From Xanthomonas sp. SI (lineage in GTDB: Bacteria > Pseudomonadota > Gammaproteobacteria > Xanthomonadales > Xanthomonadaceae): a DNA stretch of 64,000 nt. Where the stretch lies: positions 1,178,001 to 1,242,000 of the forward strand of contig NZ_CP051261.1 in assembly GCF_014236855.1 (NCBI RefSeq), in the 5' to 3' direction. The notes beneath the pieces were generated by a model. It was not told where the DNA came from, searched no databases, and saw nothing but the letters and a program-made list of their open reading frames with translations. Made by a program: the position numbers and the translations under genes. Below are positions 40,566-50,285 of the stretch, in pieces. The first letter of the stretch is position 1. Each line of letters begins with the position of its first letter.

Positions 40566-42626
40566 ATGATCCGTTTCTTTTCCCTGCCGCGGATGGCGGC
40601 GTACAGCTGCGTGTGTCTCGCGGTCAGCGTGACCGCGCCGACGCGCGCGGCCGATAGCGGCGTGCAACCTCCCCCCGGCGATTCCGCATTGACCCTGGGC
40701 AGGGTCCAGGTCAACGCCGATCCGCTGTCCTTGCCGACTGCGCGCAGCGTCCTGAGTTCCGTGGACATCCTCGGCGGCGACCTGCTGCAGGACCAGCACG
40801 TGGACTACAGCTGGGAGCTGCTGATGCGCGCGCCCGGGGTGCAGGTCACCCAGTTCAAGATGGGTACCGACGCCGGCCGCTTCTCGTTCCGCGGCTTCAA
40901 CGGCGAAGGCCGGGTCAACGCGGTCAAGCTGCTGATCGACGGCATTCCCAGCAACGACAACGCCGGCGGCATGCCGTACCTGGATGCGGTGTTTCCGCTG
41001 GACATCGCCGCGATCGAGATCGTGCGCGGCACCAACGACCCGCGCTACGGCTTGAACGCCATCGCCGGCAATGTCGATGTGCTGACCCGCAGCGGCGGCA
41101 ACGATGGCCGCGTCAGCGTCACCGCCGGCAGCTTCGGCACGCGCGAGGTGCAGGCCAGCCAGGGCATCGAACGCGGCGGCTGGAGCCAGAACTACTTCGC
41201 CGCTTGGCGCGACGGCGACGGCTACCGCGACCATGCCGACGCGCGCAAGCGCGCCTTCGCCGGCAAGTGGTTCTACACCGCGCCGGACGCCTCCTGGCGT
41301 GCCGGGCTCAGTGCGCGCTACTACCGCAACGAAGCGCTGGAAGCGGGCTATCTGGACTACGCCAGTGCGCAACGCGCGCCGCGCAGTTCGCCGGACTATG
41401 CGCGCGACGACCGCAGCGAACGCCAGACCGGGCAGGTGAGCCTGCATCTGGATGCGCAACTGGCCGATGCCGTGCAGGGCAGCGCCAAGCTGTACTGGAA
41501 TCGCTACCAGAACCAGCGATGGGTGCGCTTCACCGAAGCCGGCGCGCAGCAGGAACGCGATACCGACGAGACCCAGCGCGGTTTCCTGGCCAAGGCCAGC
41601 TGGCGTCCCGAGGTGGACTGGGCGACGTCGTTCGCGCTGGAAGGCGGCATCGACGGGCAATGGCAGGACAACACGTCGCAGCGCTATCGCACCGTGGCGC
41701 GGTTGCGCACCGCGCCGTTGCGCGACTGGGATTTCGATCTGGACACGCGCGGCGCCTATGTGCAGGCGGTGATCCGTCCGTTCGAGCGCCTGCAACTGGT
41801 GCCGGGCTACCGCGTGGACTGGGTCGATGGCAGCTTCCTGGATCGCCTTGGTGGTGCGCGCTACCCGGCCTACGCCTATGGCGCGATCAAGCAGCCCAAG
41901 CTCAGCGCAGTGTTCGCGCTGACCGCGCAGACCAGCGCTTACGCCAACATCGGCCGCACCTTCCAGATCGGCAGCGGCAACGGTGCCTACCGCAGCCAGC
42001 CCGGCAACCTGGCGCCCTCGTACAACGACGGCTGGGAAGCCGGATTGAAGTTCGCCGACGCCAGGCGCCTGGATGCGCGCATTGCCTACTGGGAGCAGCG
42101 CGCGTCCGACGAGGTGGCGACCATCCTCGGCGTCGATGGCACGGTCGGCACTGGCGAGGTCGGCAACGTCGGCAAGACCTTGCGCCGCGGTTGGGATGCG
42201 CAGCTGAACCTGCGTCCGGACGAGCGCTGGACGCTGTGGCTTGCCTATTCGCGGCAGCGCGCGCTGATCGTCACGCCCGATCCGAGCGCGCCGGCCACGC
42301 GCGGCAAGGAGATCGAGAACGTGCCGCACTACCTGGCCAGCGCCGGCATCGACTGGCAGGCCACGCCGCGGCTGAAGCTGTCCGCCTGGGGCAATGCGCA
42401 GGGCGACTACTACGTGGAGCGCAGCAATACGCTGGGGCGCTACGGCGGCTACGCGCTGGCCAACGTCGGCGCGACCTGGGCGTGGCGCGCGCAGCGCGAA
42501 CTGTCGCTGCAGCTGAAGAACCTGGCCGATCGCCACTACGTCTACGCCTGGTACGACAGCGGCTCCTCCGGCTACTCGCCGGGCGACGGCCGCGCGCTGT
42601 ACGCCAGCCTGAGCTGGAGCTGGTGA
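40566..42626 (+). CDS. TonB-dependent outer-membrane receptor
   Basis: A 686-residue receptor with signal peptide (about 1-28, ending TRAAD), plug domain (about 45-155: DYSWELLMRAPGVQVTQFKM; RGFNGEGRVNAVKLLIDGIP; IEIVRGTNDPRYGLNAIAGN) and a 22-strand barrel ending in a C-terminal Trp (YASLSWSW). GGAG 6-9 nt before ATG 40566 decides the start. The substrate is not given by sequence: the DUF2946 neighbour suggests copper, the PepSY neighbour a ferric siderophore. The stop overlaps the PepSY gene (TGATG), so the two are translated together. Confidence 0.92.
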   Translation: MIRFFSLPRMAAYSCVCLAVSVTAPTRAADSGVQPPPGDSALTLGRVQVNADPLSLPTARSVLSSVDILGGDLLQDQHVDYSWELLMRAPGVQVTQFKMGTDAGRFSFRGFNGEGRVNAVKLLIDGIPSNDNAGGMPYLDAVFPLDIAAIEIVRGTNDPRYGLNAIAGNVDVLTRSGGNDGRVSVTAGSFGTREVQASQGIERGGWSQNYFAAWRDGDGYRDHADARKRAFAGKWFYTAPDASWRAGLSARYYRNEALEAGYLDYASAQRAPRSSPDYARDDRSERQTGQVSLHLDAQLADAVQGSAKLYWNRYQNQRWVRFTEAGAQQERDTDETQRGFLAKASWRPEVDWATSFALEGGIDGQWQDNTSQRYRTVARLRTAPLRDWDFDLDTRGAYVQAVIRPFERLQLVPGYRVDWVDGSFLDRLGGARYPAYAYGAIKQPKLSAVFALTAQTSAYANIGRTFQIGSGNGAYRSQPGNLAPSYNDGWEAGLKFADARRLDARIAYWEQRASDEVATILGVDGTVGTGEVGNVGKTLRRGWDAQLNLRPDERWTLWLAYSRQRALIVTPDPSAPATRGKEIENVPHYLASAGIDWQATPRLKLSAWGNAQGDYYVERSNTLGRYGGYALANVGATWAWRAQRELSLQLKNLADRHYVYAWYDSGSSGYSPGDGRALYASLSWSW

Positions 42627-44089
42627 TGGCCACGCCGAACCCGGCAGCGGCGCCGCCGGCGCGCTTCTACCGCGCCGTGTGGCGCTGGCATTTCTACGCC
42701 GGCCTGCTGGTGCTGCCGTTGCTGGCGTGGCTGGCGCTGACCGGCGCCGCCTTCGTCTACCAGCAGCCGATCGATGGCTACTTCCATCGTGCGCTGAAGA
42801 CGGTCGCGGTGCCGGCACAAGCGCAGGCTGTGGCGCCGCAGCGCTTGCTCGCCGCTGCGTTGGCGGCGCAACCGGGACAGGCGCTGCGCTACACCACACC
42901 CGCGCAGCGCGACGCGTCGGCAGAAGTGACCGTGGGCACCGCCGATGGACGTCGCGCGGTGGTGTACGTGGATCCGTACCGGGCGCGGGTGCTGGGCAGC
43001 TTGCCCGAGCACGGCACCGTGGCGTGGACGATCCGGCGCCTGCACAGCCTCGCCCTGGTCGGGCCATGGGCCAGCGCGCTGATCGAAGTGGCCGCCGGCT
43101 GGGCGATCCTGCTGGTGCTGACCGGTGCGTATCTGTGGTGGCCGCGCGGCCGCGGCGGCGGCGTCACCACGGTGCGCGGCCGGCCGCCGCAGCGCGTGTT
43201 CTGGCGCGATACGCATGCGCTGACCGGCAGCGTGGTCGGGGCGATGCTGCTGTTCCTGGCGCTGACCGGGATGCCGTGGTCGTGGTTCTGGGGCGCGCAG
43301 GTCAACCGTCTCGCCAATGGCCACCACTATGGCTATCCGGCTGGCTTGCGCGTGGACGTGCCGATGTCCACGCAGCACCTGAGCGACGCAGAGGTGCCGG
43401 CCTGGTCGCTGCGTCAGGCGCGGTTGCCGCAGTCGCAGCTGCCGCAGGCTGCCTCGATGCCGATGCCGGCGGATGCGGCTTCGGCATCGAACGTGGCGGA
43501 CGACCGCAGCGCTGCGCATGCGGAGCATGCCGCGCATGGCGGCATGGCGATGGATGCCATGGATGCGATGGCGCCCGAGCCGGGCGCGATCGGCCTGGAC
43601 GCGGCGGTGGCGCGGTTCCAGGCGCGGGGGATCGGTGCCGGCTACAGCGTGGCGCTGCCGCGCGGCGTGCGCGGCGTCTACACCGCGTCGGTGTATCCGC
43701 CGGACCTGGCGCAGCAGCGGGTGATCCACCTCGACCAGTACAGCGGCAAGGTGCTGCTGGACATGCGCTACACCGATTACGGTCCCATGGCGAAGGCCTT
43801 GGAATGGGGCATCAACGTGCACCTGGGGCAGCAATACGGCACGTTCAATCAGCTGCTGCTGATCGTCTCGTGTCTTGGCATCCTGCTGTTGTGCGTCAGC
43901 GCGGGGCTGATGTGGTGGAAGCGGCGCCCGGCCGGCGGATTGGGCGTGCCGCCGCTGCCGGCCGACCGGCGCACCTTGCGCGGCGTGCTGGTGTTGCTGG
44001 CGATCGGCGGCGTGCTGTTCCCGCTGGTCGGGGTGTCGTTGTTGCTGATGTTGGCGCTGGATTGGTGGTGGGTGCTGCGGCGGGAGTGA
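42626..44089 (+). CDS. PepSY-associated membrane protein with His/Met-rich insert
   Basis: A 487-residue inner-membrane protein of the PepSY_TM family, often paired with TonB receptors and thought to act in metal-chelate reduction. Helices: HFYAGLLVLPLLAWLALTGA (about 22-41), WASALIEVAAGWAILLVLTG (about 149-168), GAMLLFLALTGMPWSWFWGA (about 205-224), and two to three near the C-terminus (FNQLLLIVSCLGILLLCVSA; VLVLLAIGGVLFPLVGVSLL). Between the third and fourth is a periplasmic loop with HAEHAAHGGMAMDAMDAMAP, a His/Met-rich segment suited to binding copper. RRLHSL and WRDTHALTG carry conserved histidines. Coupled to the receptor gene by a TGATG overlap. Confidence 0.87.
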   Translation: MATPNPAAAPPARFYRAVWRWHFYAGLLVLPLLAWLALTGAAFVYQQPIDGYFHRALKTVAVPAQAQAVAPQRLLAAALAAQPGQALRYTTPAQRDASAEVTVGTADGRRAVVYVDPYRARVLGSLPEHGTVAWTIRRLHSLALVGPWASALIEVAAGWAILLVLTGAYLWWPRGRGGGVTTVRGRPPQRVFWRDTHALTGSVVGAMLLFLALTGMPWSWFWGAQVNRLANGHHYGYPAGLRVDVPMSTQHLSDAEVPAWSLRQARLPQSQLPQAASMPMPADAASASNVADDRSAAHAEHAAHGGMAMDAMDAMAPEPGAIGLDAAVARFQARGIGAGYSVALPRGVRGVYTASVYPPDLAQQRVIHLDQYSGKVLLDMRYTDYGPMAKALEWGINVHLGQQYGTFNQLLLIVSCLGILLLCVSAGLMWWKRRPAGGLGVPPLPADRRTLRGVLVLLAIGGVLFPLVGVSLLLMLALDWWWVLRRE

Positions 44090-44104
44090 GGCGGTGCTGT
44101 TTGG

Positions 44105-44675
44105 GCACGAGGGGCTCGCGGACTCGATGGGTGCACTTCGGCAGGACTTTGATCCCGATGACAGCAGAATCGGGAACGTTCCTCGTTCCGCTCGTCGCGA
44201 CTGAATTCGCTCCCACAAGGGGCTCGCGGTCAGCTCGCCGGGTGCACTGTGGAAGGGACTTCGGTCCCGACGGCATCCGAAGCCGGAAGGTTCGCCGCTT
44301 CGTTCGTCGCGGCTGAAGCCGCTCCTACAGGGGGGCGAGCTGCGCGAGGTGCCTGCTGGTGCACTGTGGGAGGGACTTCAGTCCCGACTGTGTACGAAGC
44401 CGGAAGGTTCGCCGCTTCGTTCGTCGCGGTTGAAGCCGCTCCTACAGGGGAGGCTGCGTGAGGTGCCTCTGGGTGCACTGTAGGAGGGACTTCAGTCCCG
44501 ACTGTGTACGAAGCCGGAAGGTTCGCCGCTTCGTTCGTCGCGGTTGAAGTCGCTCCTACAGGGGAGGCTGCGTGAGGTGCCTCTGGGTGCACTGTAGGAA
44601 GGACTTCAGTCCCGACTGTGTCCGAAGTCGGAAGGTTCACCGCTTCGTTCGTCGCGGTTGAAACCGCTCCTACAA
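44105..44675. repeat. GTAG-type REP array, about five tandem units of 112-117 bp
   Basis: The GCTCCTAC (or GCTCCCAC) end recurs at 44209, 44321, 44438, 44552 and 44666, giving spacings of 112, 117, 114 and 114 bp. Each unit pairs GAGGGACTTCAGTCCCGAC-type and GTCGCGGTTGAAGCCGCTCC-type stems, with a conserved GAAGCCGGAAGGTTCGCCGC linker. The array separates the convergent PepSY and cysH genes. Its linker differs from that of the 32-kb array, so it is a different subfamily in opposite order. Confidence 0.92.
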
Positions 44676-44718
44676 AAAATCTTGCGCGGGTCCGCCGAAG
44701 AGCTGCGGCAAGCCCGCC

Positions 44719-45459
44719 TCAGATGTCCTCGTGGATGCCGCACTCGCGCTTGAGGCCGAAGAAGCGGGTGTCTTCCTCGCGCATGCCCGGTTCCCAGCGG
44801 CGCGTGGTGTGGAAGTCGCCGATCGACACGTAGCCTTCTTCCCACAGCGGGTGGTAGGGCAGGCCGTGCTGCTGCATGTACTGCCACAGGTCGCGGTCGC
44901 TCCAGTCGGCGATCGGGTTGATCTTGTAGCGCTCGCCGCGCTTCTGCACGAACGGGGTCTGCGCGCGGCTGTCGGACTGGCTGCGGCGCAGGCCGGTGAA
45001 CCAGGTGCCGACCTTCAGTTCGTCCAGCGCGCGACGCATCGGCTCGACCTTGCGCAGGTTGTTGTACTGCTCGATGCCGACCATGCCCTGTTCCCACAAG
45101 CGACCATGGCGCGCTTCCATCCAGGCGCGGCTGACCAGCGGCCGGTACACCTTGAGGTTGAGCTTGAGCCGGTCGCTGAGCGCGTCGGCGAAGCGGTAGG
45201 TCTCGGCGAACAGGTAGCCGGTGTCGATCAGGATCACCGGGATCTCCGGCAACTGCTGGGTCAGCAGGTGCAGCGTCGCCGCCGACTGCGCACCGAAGCT
45301 CGACGACAGGGCGGCCTCGGCCGGCCCGTGTTCGAGCGCCCAGGCCACGCGCTGCACTGCGCTCATCGGCGCCAGCAACGCGTTGACCGCGTCGAGGTCC
45401 CATGCCGTCGCCGGCGCGTTGGCGGAATCGTGGTGGGCGGAGGCGGGCAGGGCGCTCAT
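44719..45459 (-). CDS. cysH: PAPS reductase (phosphoadenylyl-sulfate reductase)
   Basis: A 246-residue thioredoxin-dependent enzyme reducing 3'-phosphoadenylyl sulfate to sulfite. PP-loop type sequence [20 protein letters not shown] near 49-68, then [19 protein letters not shown], and the C-terminal catalytic Cys in [10 protein letters not shown]. The paired CC...CxxC cysteines of [4Fe-4S] APS reductases are absent, so PAPS is the substrate, which fits the APS-kinase domain of CysNC. The ATG at 45459 overlaps the end of cysI. It is last in cysJ-cysI-cysH. Confidence 0.95.
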   Translation of the reverse strand: MSALPASAHHDSANAPATAWDLDAVNALLAPMSAVQRVAWALEHGPAEAALSSSFGAQSAATLHLLTQQLPEIPVILIDTGYLFAETYRFADALSDRLKLNLKVYRPLVSRAWMEARHGRLWEQGMVGIEQYNNLRKVEPMRRALDELKVGTWFTGLRRSQSDSRAQTPFVQKRGERYKINPIADWSDRDLWQYMQQHGLPYHPLWEEGYVSIGDFHTTRRWEPGMREEDTRFFGLKRECGIHEDI

Positions 45460-47177
45460 GCGTGCAGTTCCGAAGGAATGAGATGGCGATGGGTGGGATA
45501 GGCGGGCAGCGCGACCAGGCCGCTGCGGTGCAGGAAGTCGCCGAAGCCCTCGTCGGCATCGCGCTCGCCGGCATAGCGCGCGAACAGCGGGTCCAGCGCG
45601 TCGAGGATTTCCGGCTCGGTGATGTTCTCGCGGTACAGCGTGTTCAGGCGCTGCCCGCGGTGATCGGCACCGAGCATCAGGTTGTAGCGGCCGGGCGCCT
45701 TGCCGACCAGCGCGATCTCGGCCAGATACGGCCGCGAGCAGCCGTTCGGGCAACCGGAGATGCGCAACAGGATCGGCGCCTCGCGCAGCCCGTGCCGGTC
45801 CAGCAACGGTTCCAGCTTGCCGGCGAAGTCGGGCAGGTAGCGCTCGGCCTCGGCCATCGCCAGGCCGCAGGTGGGCAGCGCCACGCAGGCCATCGCCGCG
45901 CGCGCCAGCGCGGTGCGCGCCTGGTTGCCGGTGTCCAGCGCATGCGCGCGCACCAGGGTGTCGATCGCGTCGCGCTGCGCGGCCGGAATGCCGGCGATGA
46001 CCAGGTTCTGGTTGGAGGTCATACGGAAGTGCGCGCCATCGCCGTCGCGCTGCAACAGGTCGGCGATCTCGCGCAGGCCGCTGAGATGGCGCGCGCCGGC
46101 GTCGTGGTCGGCGATGCGTCCGGCCGGCAGCGACAGGGTCAGGTGCGCGCGGCCGTCCTCGCCTTCGCTCCAGCCGTAGCGGTCGCCGTTGTGCTCGAAC
46201 GCGAACGCACGGGTCGGCTGCAGCGCGATGCCGGCGCGGCGCTGGATCTCGGCGACGACGACCTCCAGGCCATGGTCGTCGATGGTGTACTTGAAGCGCG
46301 CGCGCTTGCGCACGCTGCGGTTGCCGAGATCGCGCTGGGTGGTGACCACCGCGGTGGCGACATCGAGCAACTGGTCGCGCGCGATGAAACCGATCACGTT
46401 GGCCACGCGCGGGTAGGTCTCGGCATCGCCGTGGCTGGCGCCCATGCCGCCGCCGATGCTGACGTTGTAGCCGGCCAGTTCGCCGTCCGCATCGAGCACG
46501 CCGATGAAGCCCAGGTCGTTGGCGAACACGTCCACGTCGTTGATCGGCGGCAGCGCGAAGCCGATCTTGAACTTGCGCGGCAGGTATTTGTCGCCGTAGA
46601 TCGGTTCGTTTTCCTGGCCGCTGCCGACCACCTGCTCTTCATCCAGCCAGATCTCGTAGTAAGCGCGGGTATTGGGCAGCAGGTGTTCGGACACGCGTGC
46701 CGCATCGGCGTACAGCGTGGCGTGCGCGCGCGAGGCCAGCGGGTTGGCGGCGACCTGCACGTTGCGGTTGACGTCGCCGCAGGCTGCCAGGGTATCGATC
46801 AGCGCGGCGTTGATCGCCTGCATCGTCGCCTTCAGTTCGCGCTTGATCACGCCATGGAACTGGAACGCCTGGCGCGTGGTGACGCGCAGCGAGTGGTTGC
46901 CGTAGGTGGTGGCGATGGCGTCGAGCTTGAGCCACTGCTCAGGCGTGATCACCCCGCCCGGCGTGCGCGTGCGGATCATGAACTGGTAGGCCGGTTCGAG
47001 CTTCTGCCGGCGCCGCTCGTCGCGCAGGTCGCGATCGTCCTGCTGGTAGCTGCCGTGGTACTTGATCAGCGTCTGATCGTCCTCGCGCAGCGCCCCGGTG
47101 ACCGGATCGGCCAGGCTCTGCAGCAGCGAACCGCGCAAGCGGCGGCTTTCGGCCTTGATGTCTTCGACGTTGCTCAT
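45456..47177 (-). CDS. cysI: Sulfite reductase (NADPH) hemoprotein beta subunit
   Basis: A 573-residue siroheme/[4Fe-4S] protein that reduces sulfite to sulfide with CysJ. Both ferredoxin-type halves are present: [20 protein letters not shown] and [15 protein letters not shown] near the N-terminus, [20 protein letters not shown] in the middle. The cluster ligands appear late in [20 protein letters not shown] (with CVALPTCG) and [17 protein letters not shown]. The start [18 protein letters not shown] (47177) is chosen over upstream codons, which lie within the GGGATTGGGG-type repeat. The gap to cysJ is 123 bp and is filled by that repeat. Confidence 0.96.
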   Translation of the reverse strand: MSNVEDIKAESRRLRGSLLQSLADPVTGALREDDQTLIKYHGSYQQDDRDLRDERRRQKLEPAYQFMIRTRTPGGVITPEQWLKLDAIATTYGNHSLRVTTRQAFQFHGVIKRELKATMQAINAALIDTLAACGDVNRNVQVAANPLASRAHATLYADAARVSEHLLPNTRAYYEIWLDEEQVVGSGQENEPIYGDKYLPRKFKIGFALPPINDVDVFANDLGFIGVLDADGELAGYNVSIGGGMGASHGDAETYPRVANVIGFIARDQLLDVATAVVTTQRDLGNRSVRKRARFKYTIDDHGLEVVVAEIQRRAGIALQPTRAFAFEHNGDRYGWSEGEDGRAHLTLSLPAGRIADHDAGARHLSGLREIADLLQRDGDGAHFRMTSNQNLVIAGIPAAQRDAIDTLVRAHALDTGNQARTALARAAMACVALPTCGLAMAEAERYLPDFAGKLEPLLDRHGLREAPILLRISGCPNGCSRPYLAEIALVGKAPGRYNLMLGADHRGQRLNTLYRENITEPEILDALDPLFARYAGERDADEGFGDFLHRSGLVALPAYPTHRHLIPSELHA

Positions 47178-47179
47178 CG

Positions 47180-47300
47180 CGGGATTCGTAATTGGAGATT
47201 GGGGATTGGCAAAGCAGAGACGACGACACCGGCGCGACAACACGAAAACCATGGGAACCCGCTCTTACGAATCCCCAATCCCGAATCCCCAATCCCGGCC
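47180..47300. repeat. GGGATTGGGGATTC-type inverted repeat between cysJ and cysI
   Basis: One side reads ATTGGAGATTGGGGATTGG, the other GAATCCCCAATCCCGAATCC, forming an inverted pair around about 55 nt. It fills the cysJ-cysI gap. A related element lies inside the cysNC start at 50.3 kb. Confidence 0.85.
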
Positions 47301-49172
47301 TCAATACACATCGCGCGCATACCGCCCCTCCCGCTGCAGCGAGGTGAGGTAGGCAGCTGCGTCTTCTGCACTGCGCGCGCCGTGTTCGACCACGATCTGC
47401 TGCAGCGTGGCGTGCACGTCCTTGCCCATGCCGATCGCGCCGCACACGTACAGGTACGCGCCGTTCTGCAGCCAGTCGTAGACGTCGCGGCCGTGCTCGC
47501 GCAGGCGCTGCTGCACGTACACCTTGTCCGGTACGTCGCCGTCGCGCAGCGGTTGCACGTCGCGCGAGAACGCCAGGTCCAGGCGCTGCAGTTCGCCGCT
47601 GCGCAGCGCCTGCTGCCACTCGGCCTGGTACAGGAAGTCCTGGTTGAAGTGGCGGGCGCCGAAGAACAGCCAGTTGCGGCCGCCGGCGCCGCTCTCGGCG
47701 CGTTCCTGCACGAAGCCGCGGAACGGCGCCACGCCGGTGCCGGGACCGATCATCAGGATGTCGCGGCTGGGGTCGGCCGGCACCCGGAAGCGTTCGTTGG
47801 GTTCGATGTAGACCGGGGCGCTGTCGCCTTCGGCCAGGGCGGCCAGAAAGCCGCTGGCCGCGCCGCCATGGGCGTGGCCGTGCGCCTGGTAGTCCAGGAC
47901 ATCGACGGTGAGATGGACTTCGTCGCCGACCCGCTTGCGGCTGGAGGCGATCGAATACAGGCGCGGGGCCAAGGGCCGCAGCGCCTCCAGCAGCGCGCTG
48001 TGGTCCCAATCCGCCGGCCAGCGTCGCAGCACGTCGATCACTTGGTGATCGGCCAGCAACGCCGCCAGACCGGCGGTCTGGGTAGGATCGAGCAGCTGTT
48101 CCAGCGTGGTTGCGGCTGAGCGGCGGGCGACCGCGGCCAGGAACGGCCGCGAGGCCCGGGTCAGTTCGCGATGCGCGGCGAGCCACTCGTGCAGGGGCAG
48201 AGTCTCCGCATCGACGGTGACGTGGGCATGACCGTCGAGTCGCGTCGCCGTCAAAATGGCCTCGACCAGCGCCGGCGGGTTGCGGTGGCGGATCCCCAGC
48301 GCGTCGCCAGGCTCGTAGTGCAGGCCGCTGCCGGCCAGCGACAGTTCCAGGTGGCGCACGTCCTTGTCGGCGGCACCATGCGCGGCGTAGCGCGGCCCCT
48401 TGAAGTCGCGGCCGCTGATGCGCTGGTTGGCCAGCACCTCGGCGGCGAACGGGCGCTCGTGGTTCCAGGCCGCCGCGGCGGCACTGCGCAGCGGAGTCAC
48501 CGTCGCCGACGGCGCGGCCGCGCTCTTCAGCAGCTCGCGCGCCTGCGCCAGCGCCTGCGTGCGCCACGGCGCGGCCACGCTGTCGATGTCCAGGTCGGCC
48601 TCGCCCAGCGGCAGCAGCCGCTGCGCGCCGAGTTCGGCCAGGCGCGCGTCGATGCGCTTGCCGATGCCGCAGAAGTCGGCGTAGCTGGAATCGCCCAGGC
48701 CGAGCACCGCGTACTTCAGCTCGGGCAGCTTGGGTGCGCGGCGGCCTTGCAGGAACTCGACCAGGCCGATCGCGTCGTCCGGCGGATCGCCTTCGCCCTG
48801 GGTGCTGATGACCACGTACAGCAGGCGCTCGCTGGCCAGGTCGCGGGTCGGGTAGGCATCGGCACGCAGCAGGCGGACCGTCAGCCCGGCGGCCTCGGCG
48901 TCGGCCGCCAGTTGTTCGGCGGCGCGGCGGGCGTTGCCGGTCTGGCTGCCGTAGACAATGCTCAGCCGCTGCGCGCCCTGGCTGGCCGCCGCGCCACCCG
49001 GCAACACCGCCAGCGACGGCGGCGCATGGCCCTGGCCCTGGGCCAGGCCGGCGGCATAGCCGGACAGCCACCACAGGCTGGCCGCATCCAGCCCCTCCAC
49101 CGTCCGCGCCAGCAGCGCCTTGCGCTCGTCGGGCAAGGGGCTGGGCGGCAACGCGGGCGAGGCGGCGGTCAT
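47301..49172 (-). CDS. cysJ: Sulfite reductase (NADPH) flavoprotein alpha subunit
   Basis: A 623-residue FMN/FAD protein that carries electrons from NADPH to CysI. Domains: flavodoxin (about 68-210; [52 protein letters not shown]), connecting FAD-binding (about 240-450; RLYSIASSR and related segments), and NADPH-binding ([40 protein letters not shown]), ending in RYARDVY as is usual. It is first in cysJIH and divergent from cysD, 183 bp away; the shared region carries candidate CysB sites. Confidence 0.95.
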   Translation of the reverse strand: MTAASPALPPSPLPDERKALLARTVEGLDAASLWWLSGYAAGLAQGQGHAPPSLAVLPGGAAASQGAQRLSIVYGSQTGNARRAAEQLAADAEAAGLTVRLLRADAYPTRDLASERLLYVVISTQGEGDPPDDAIGLVEFLQGRRAPKLPELKYAVLGLGDSSYADFCGIGKRIDARLAELGAQRLLPLGEADLDIDSVAAPWRTQALAQARELLKSAAAPSATVTPLRSAAAAAWNHERPFAAEVLANQRISGRDFKGPRYAAHGAADKDVRHLELSLAGSGLHYEPGDALGIRHRNPPALVEAILTATRLDGHAHVTVDAETLPLHEWLAAHRELTRASRPFLAAVARRSAATTLEQLLDPTQTAGLAALLADHQVIDVLRRWPADWDHSALLEALRPLAPRLYSIASSRKRVGDEVHLTVDVLDYQAHGHAHGGAASGFLAALAEGDSAPVYIEPNERFRVPADPSRDILMIGPGTGVAPFRGFVQERAESGAGGRNWLFFGARHFNQDFLYQAEWQQALRSGELQRLDLAFSRDVQPLRDGDVPDKVYVQQRLREHGRDVYDWLQNGAYLYVCGAIGMGKDVHATLQQIVVEHGARSAEDAAAYLTSLQREGRYARDVY

Positions 49173-49240
49173 GACCGGTCCGGGTGGGAAGAAGGGATGA
49201 CCGATGTTAGGGATTCGTTGCGCGGGGCAGAAAGGAGCAG

Positions 49241-49273
49241 GGGTTATCGGCTTATGCCCCCCGCTTATTTCAG
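49241..49273. promoter_or_regulatory. Possible CysB-binding region between cysJ and cysD
   Basis: GGGTTATCGGCTTATG (49241-49256) and CGCTTATTT (49262-49270) are AT-rich interruptions in a GC-rich 183-bp divergent promoter region. They share GGTTAT and CTTAT with the cysG/cysB intergenic region. This is inference from similarity and position. Confidence 0.4.
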
Positions 49274-49355
49274 TGCCTGCCCGGCCCATCACACACTGCC
49301 GGCCCCGGTCGCCCCAGGCGCCGCGGGCACTGTTACCCTCGGCACGCCCCTTCCC

Positions 49356-50285
49356 ATGAGCCTTGCGTTGTCCCCGATGCGTTCTTCCGCCCTGTCCCAC
49401 CTCGACCGGCTCGAGGCCGAAAGCGTCCATATCCTGCGCGAGGTGGCCGCCGAGTTTCGCAATCCGGTGCTGCTGTATTCGGTCGGCAAGGACAGTTCGG
49501 TGCTGCTGCACCTGCTGCTGAAGGCGTTCGCGCCGGCGCCGCCGCCAATCCCGCTGCTGCACGTGGACACGCGCTGGAAGTTCCGCGAGATGATCGCGTT
49601 CCGCGACCGCCGCGCCGCCGAGACCAGGGTGGACCTGCGCGTGCACATCAATCCCGACGGCATCGCCCAGGACATCGGCCCGTTCACCCACGGCGCGACC
49701 GTGCATACCGACGTGATGAAGACCCAGGGCCTGAAGCAGGCGCTGGACCAGGGCAGGTTCGATGCGGCGATCGGCGGCGCGCGCCGCGACGAGGAGAAGG
49801 CGCGGGCCAAGGAGCGGGTGTTCTCGTTCCGCAACGACAAGCATCGCTGGGACCCGAAGAACCAGCGTCCCGAGCTGTGGAATCTGTACAACGCCCGGGT
49901 CCATGCCGGTGAGAGCGTGCGCGTGTTCCCGCTGTCCAACTGGACCGAATTGGATATCTGGCTGTACATCTACCGCGAATCGATTCCGGTGGTACCGCTG
50001 TATTTCGCCGCCGAACGCCCGGTGGTGGAGCGCGACGGCGCGCTGATCCTGGTGGACGACGCACGGCTGCCGCTGCGCGAGGGCGAGGTGCCGCAGCTGC
50101 GGCAGGTGCGCTTCCGCACGCTGGGCTGCTATCCGCTGACCGGCGCGGTCGAGTCGCAGGCCGACACGCTGGAAAAGATCATCGCCGAGATGCTGCTGAC
50201 CACCACCTCGGAGCGGCAGGGACGGGTGATCGACCAGGATCCGGGCGCGTCGATGGAGAAGAAGAAGTTGGAAGGGTATTTCTGA
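49356..50285 (+). CDS. cysD: Sulfate adenylyltransferase subunit 2
   Basis: The 309-residue ATP-sulfurylase subunit that adenylates sulfate to APS. The PP-loop [17 protein letters not shown] is intact (about 42-58); further matches are [58 protein letters not shown], and the C-terminal [15 protein letters not shown]. The ATG at 49356 is used; [20 protein letters not shown] (49377) would match the family start as well. The stop overlaps the cysNC ATG (TGATG). Confidence 0.95.
   Translation: MSLALSPMRSSALSHLDRLEAESVHILREVAAEFRNPVLLYSVGKDSSVLLHLLLKAFAPAPPPIPLLHVDTRWKFREMIAFRDRRAAETRVDLRVHINPDGIAQDIGPFTHGATVHTDVMKTQGLKQALDQGRFDAAIGGARRDEEKARAKERVFSFRNDKHRWDPKNQRPELWNLYNARVHAGESVRVFPLSNWTELDIWLYIYRESIPVVPLYFAAERPVVERDGALILVDDARLPLREGEVPQLRQVRFRTLGCYPLTGAVESQADTLEKIIAEMLLTTTSERQGRVIDQDPGASMEKKKLEGYF

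Noticed and set aside
40464..43067. Minus-strand frame of 867 residues
   Set aside because: Antisense to the TonB receptor and PepSY genes.
44105..44675. Possible CRISPR array (regular spacing of about 114 bp)
   Set aside because: The intervals between palindromes are conserved, not unique, the repeats are far too long and REP-like, and there are no cas genes.
44719..45459. APS reductase of the iron-sulfur type
   Set aside because: The CC...CxxC cluster cysteines are absent, and an APS kinase domain in CysNC supplies PAPS.
45402..48119. Large + strand frame of 905 residues
   Set aside because: Antisense to cysH, cysI and cysJ, which have full family motifs on the other strand.
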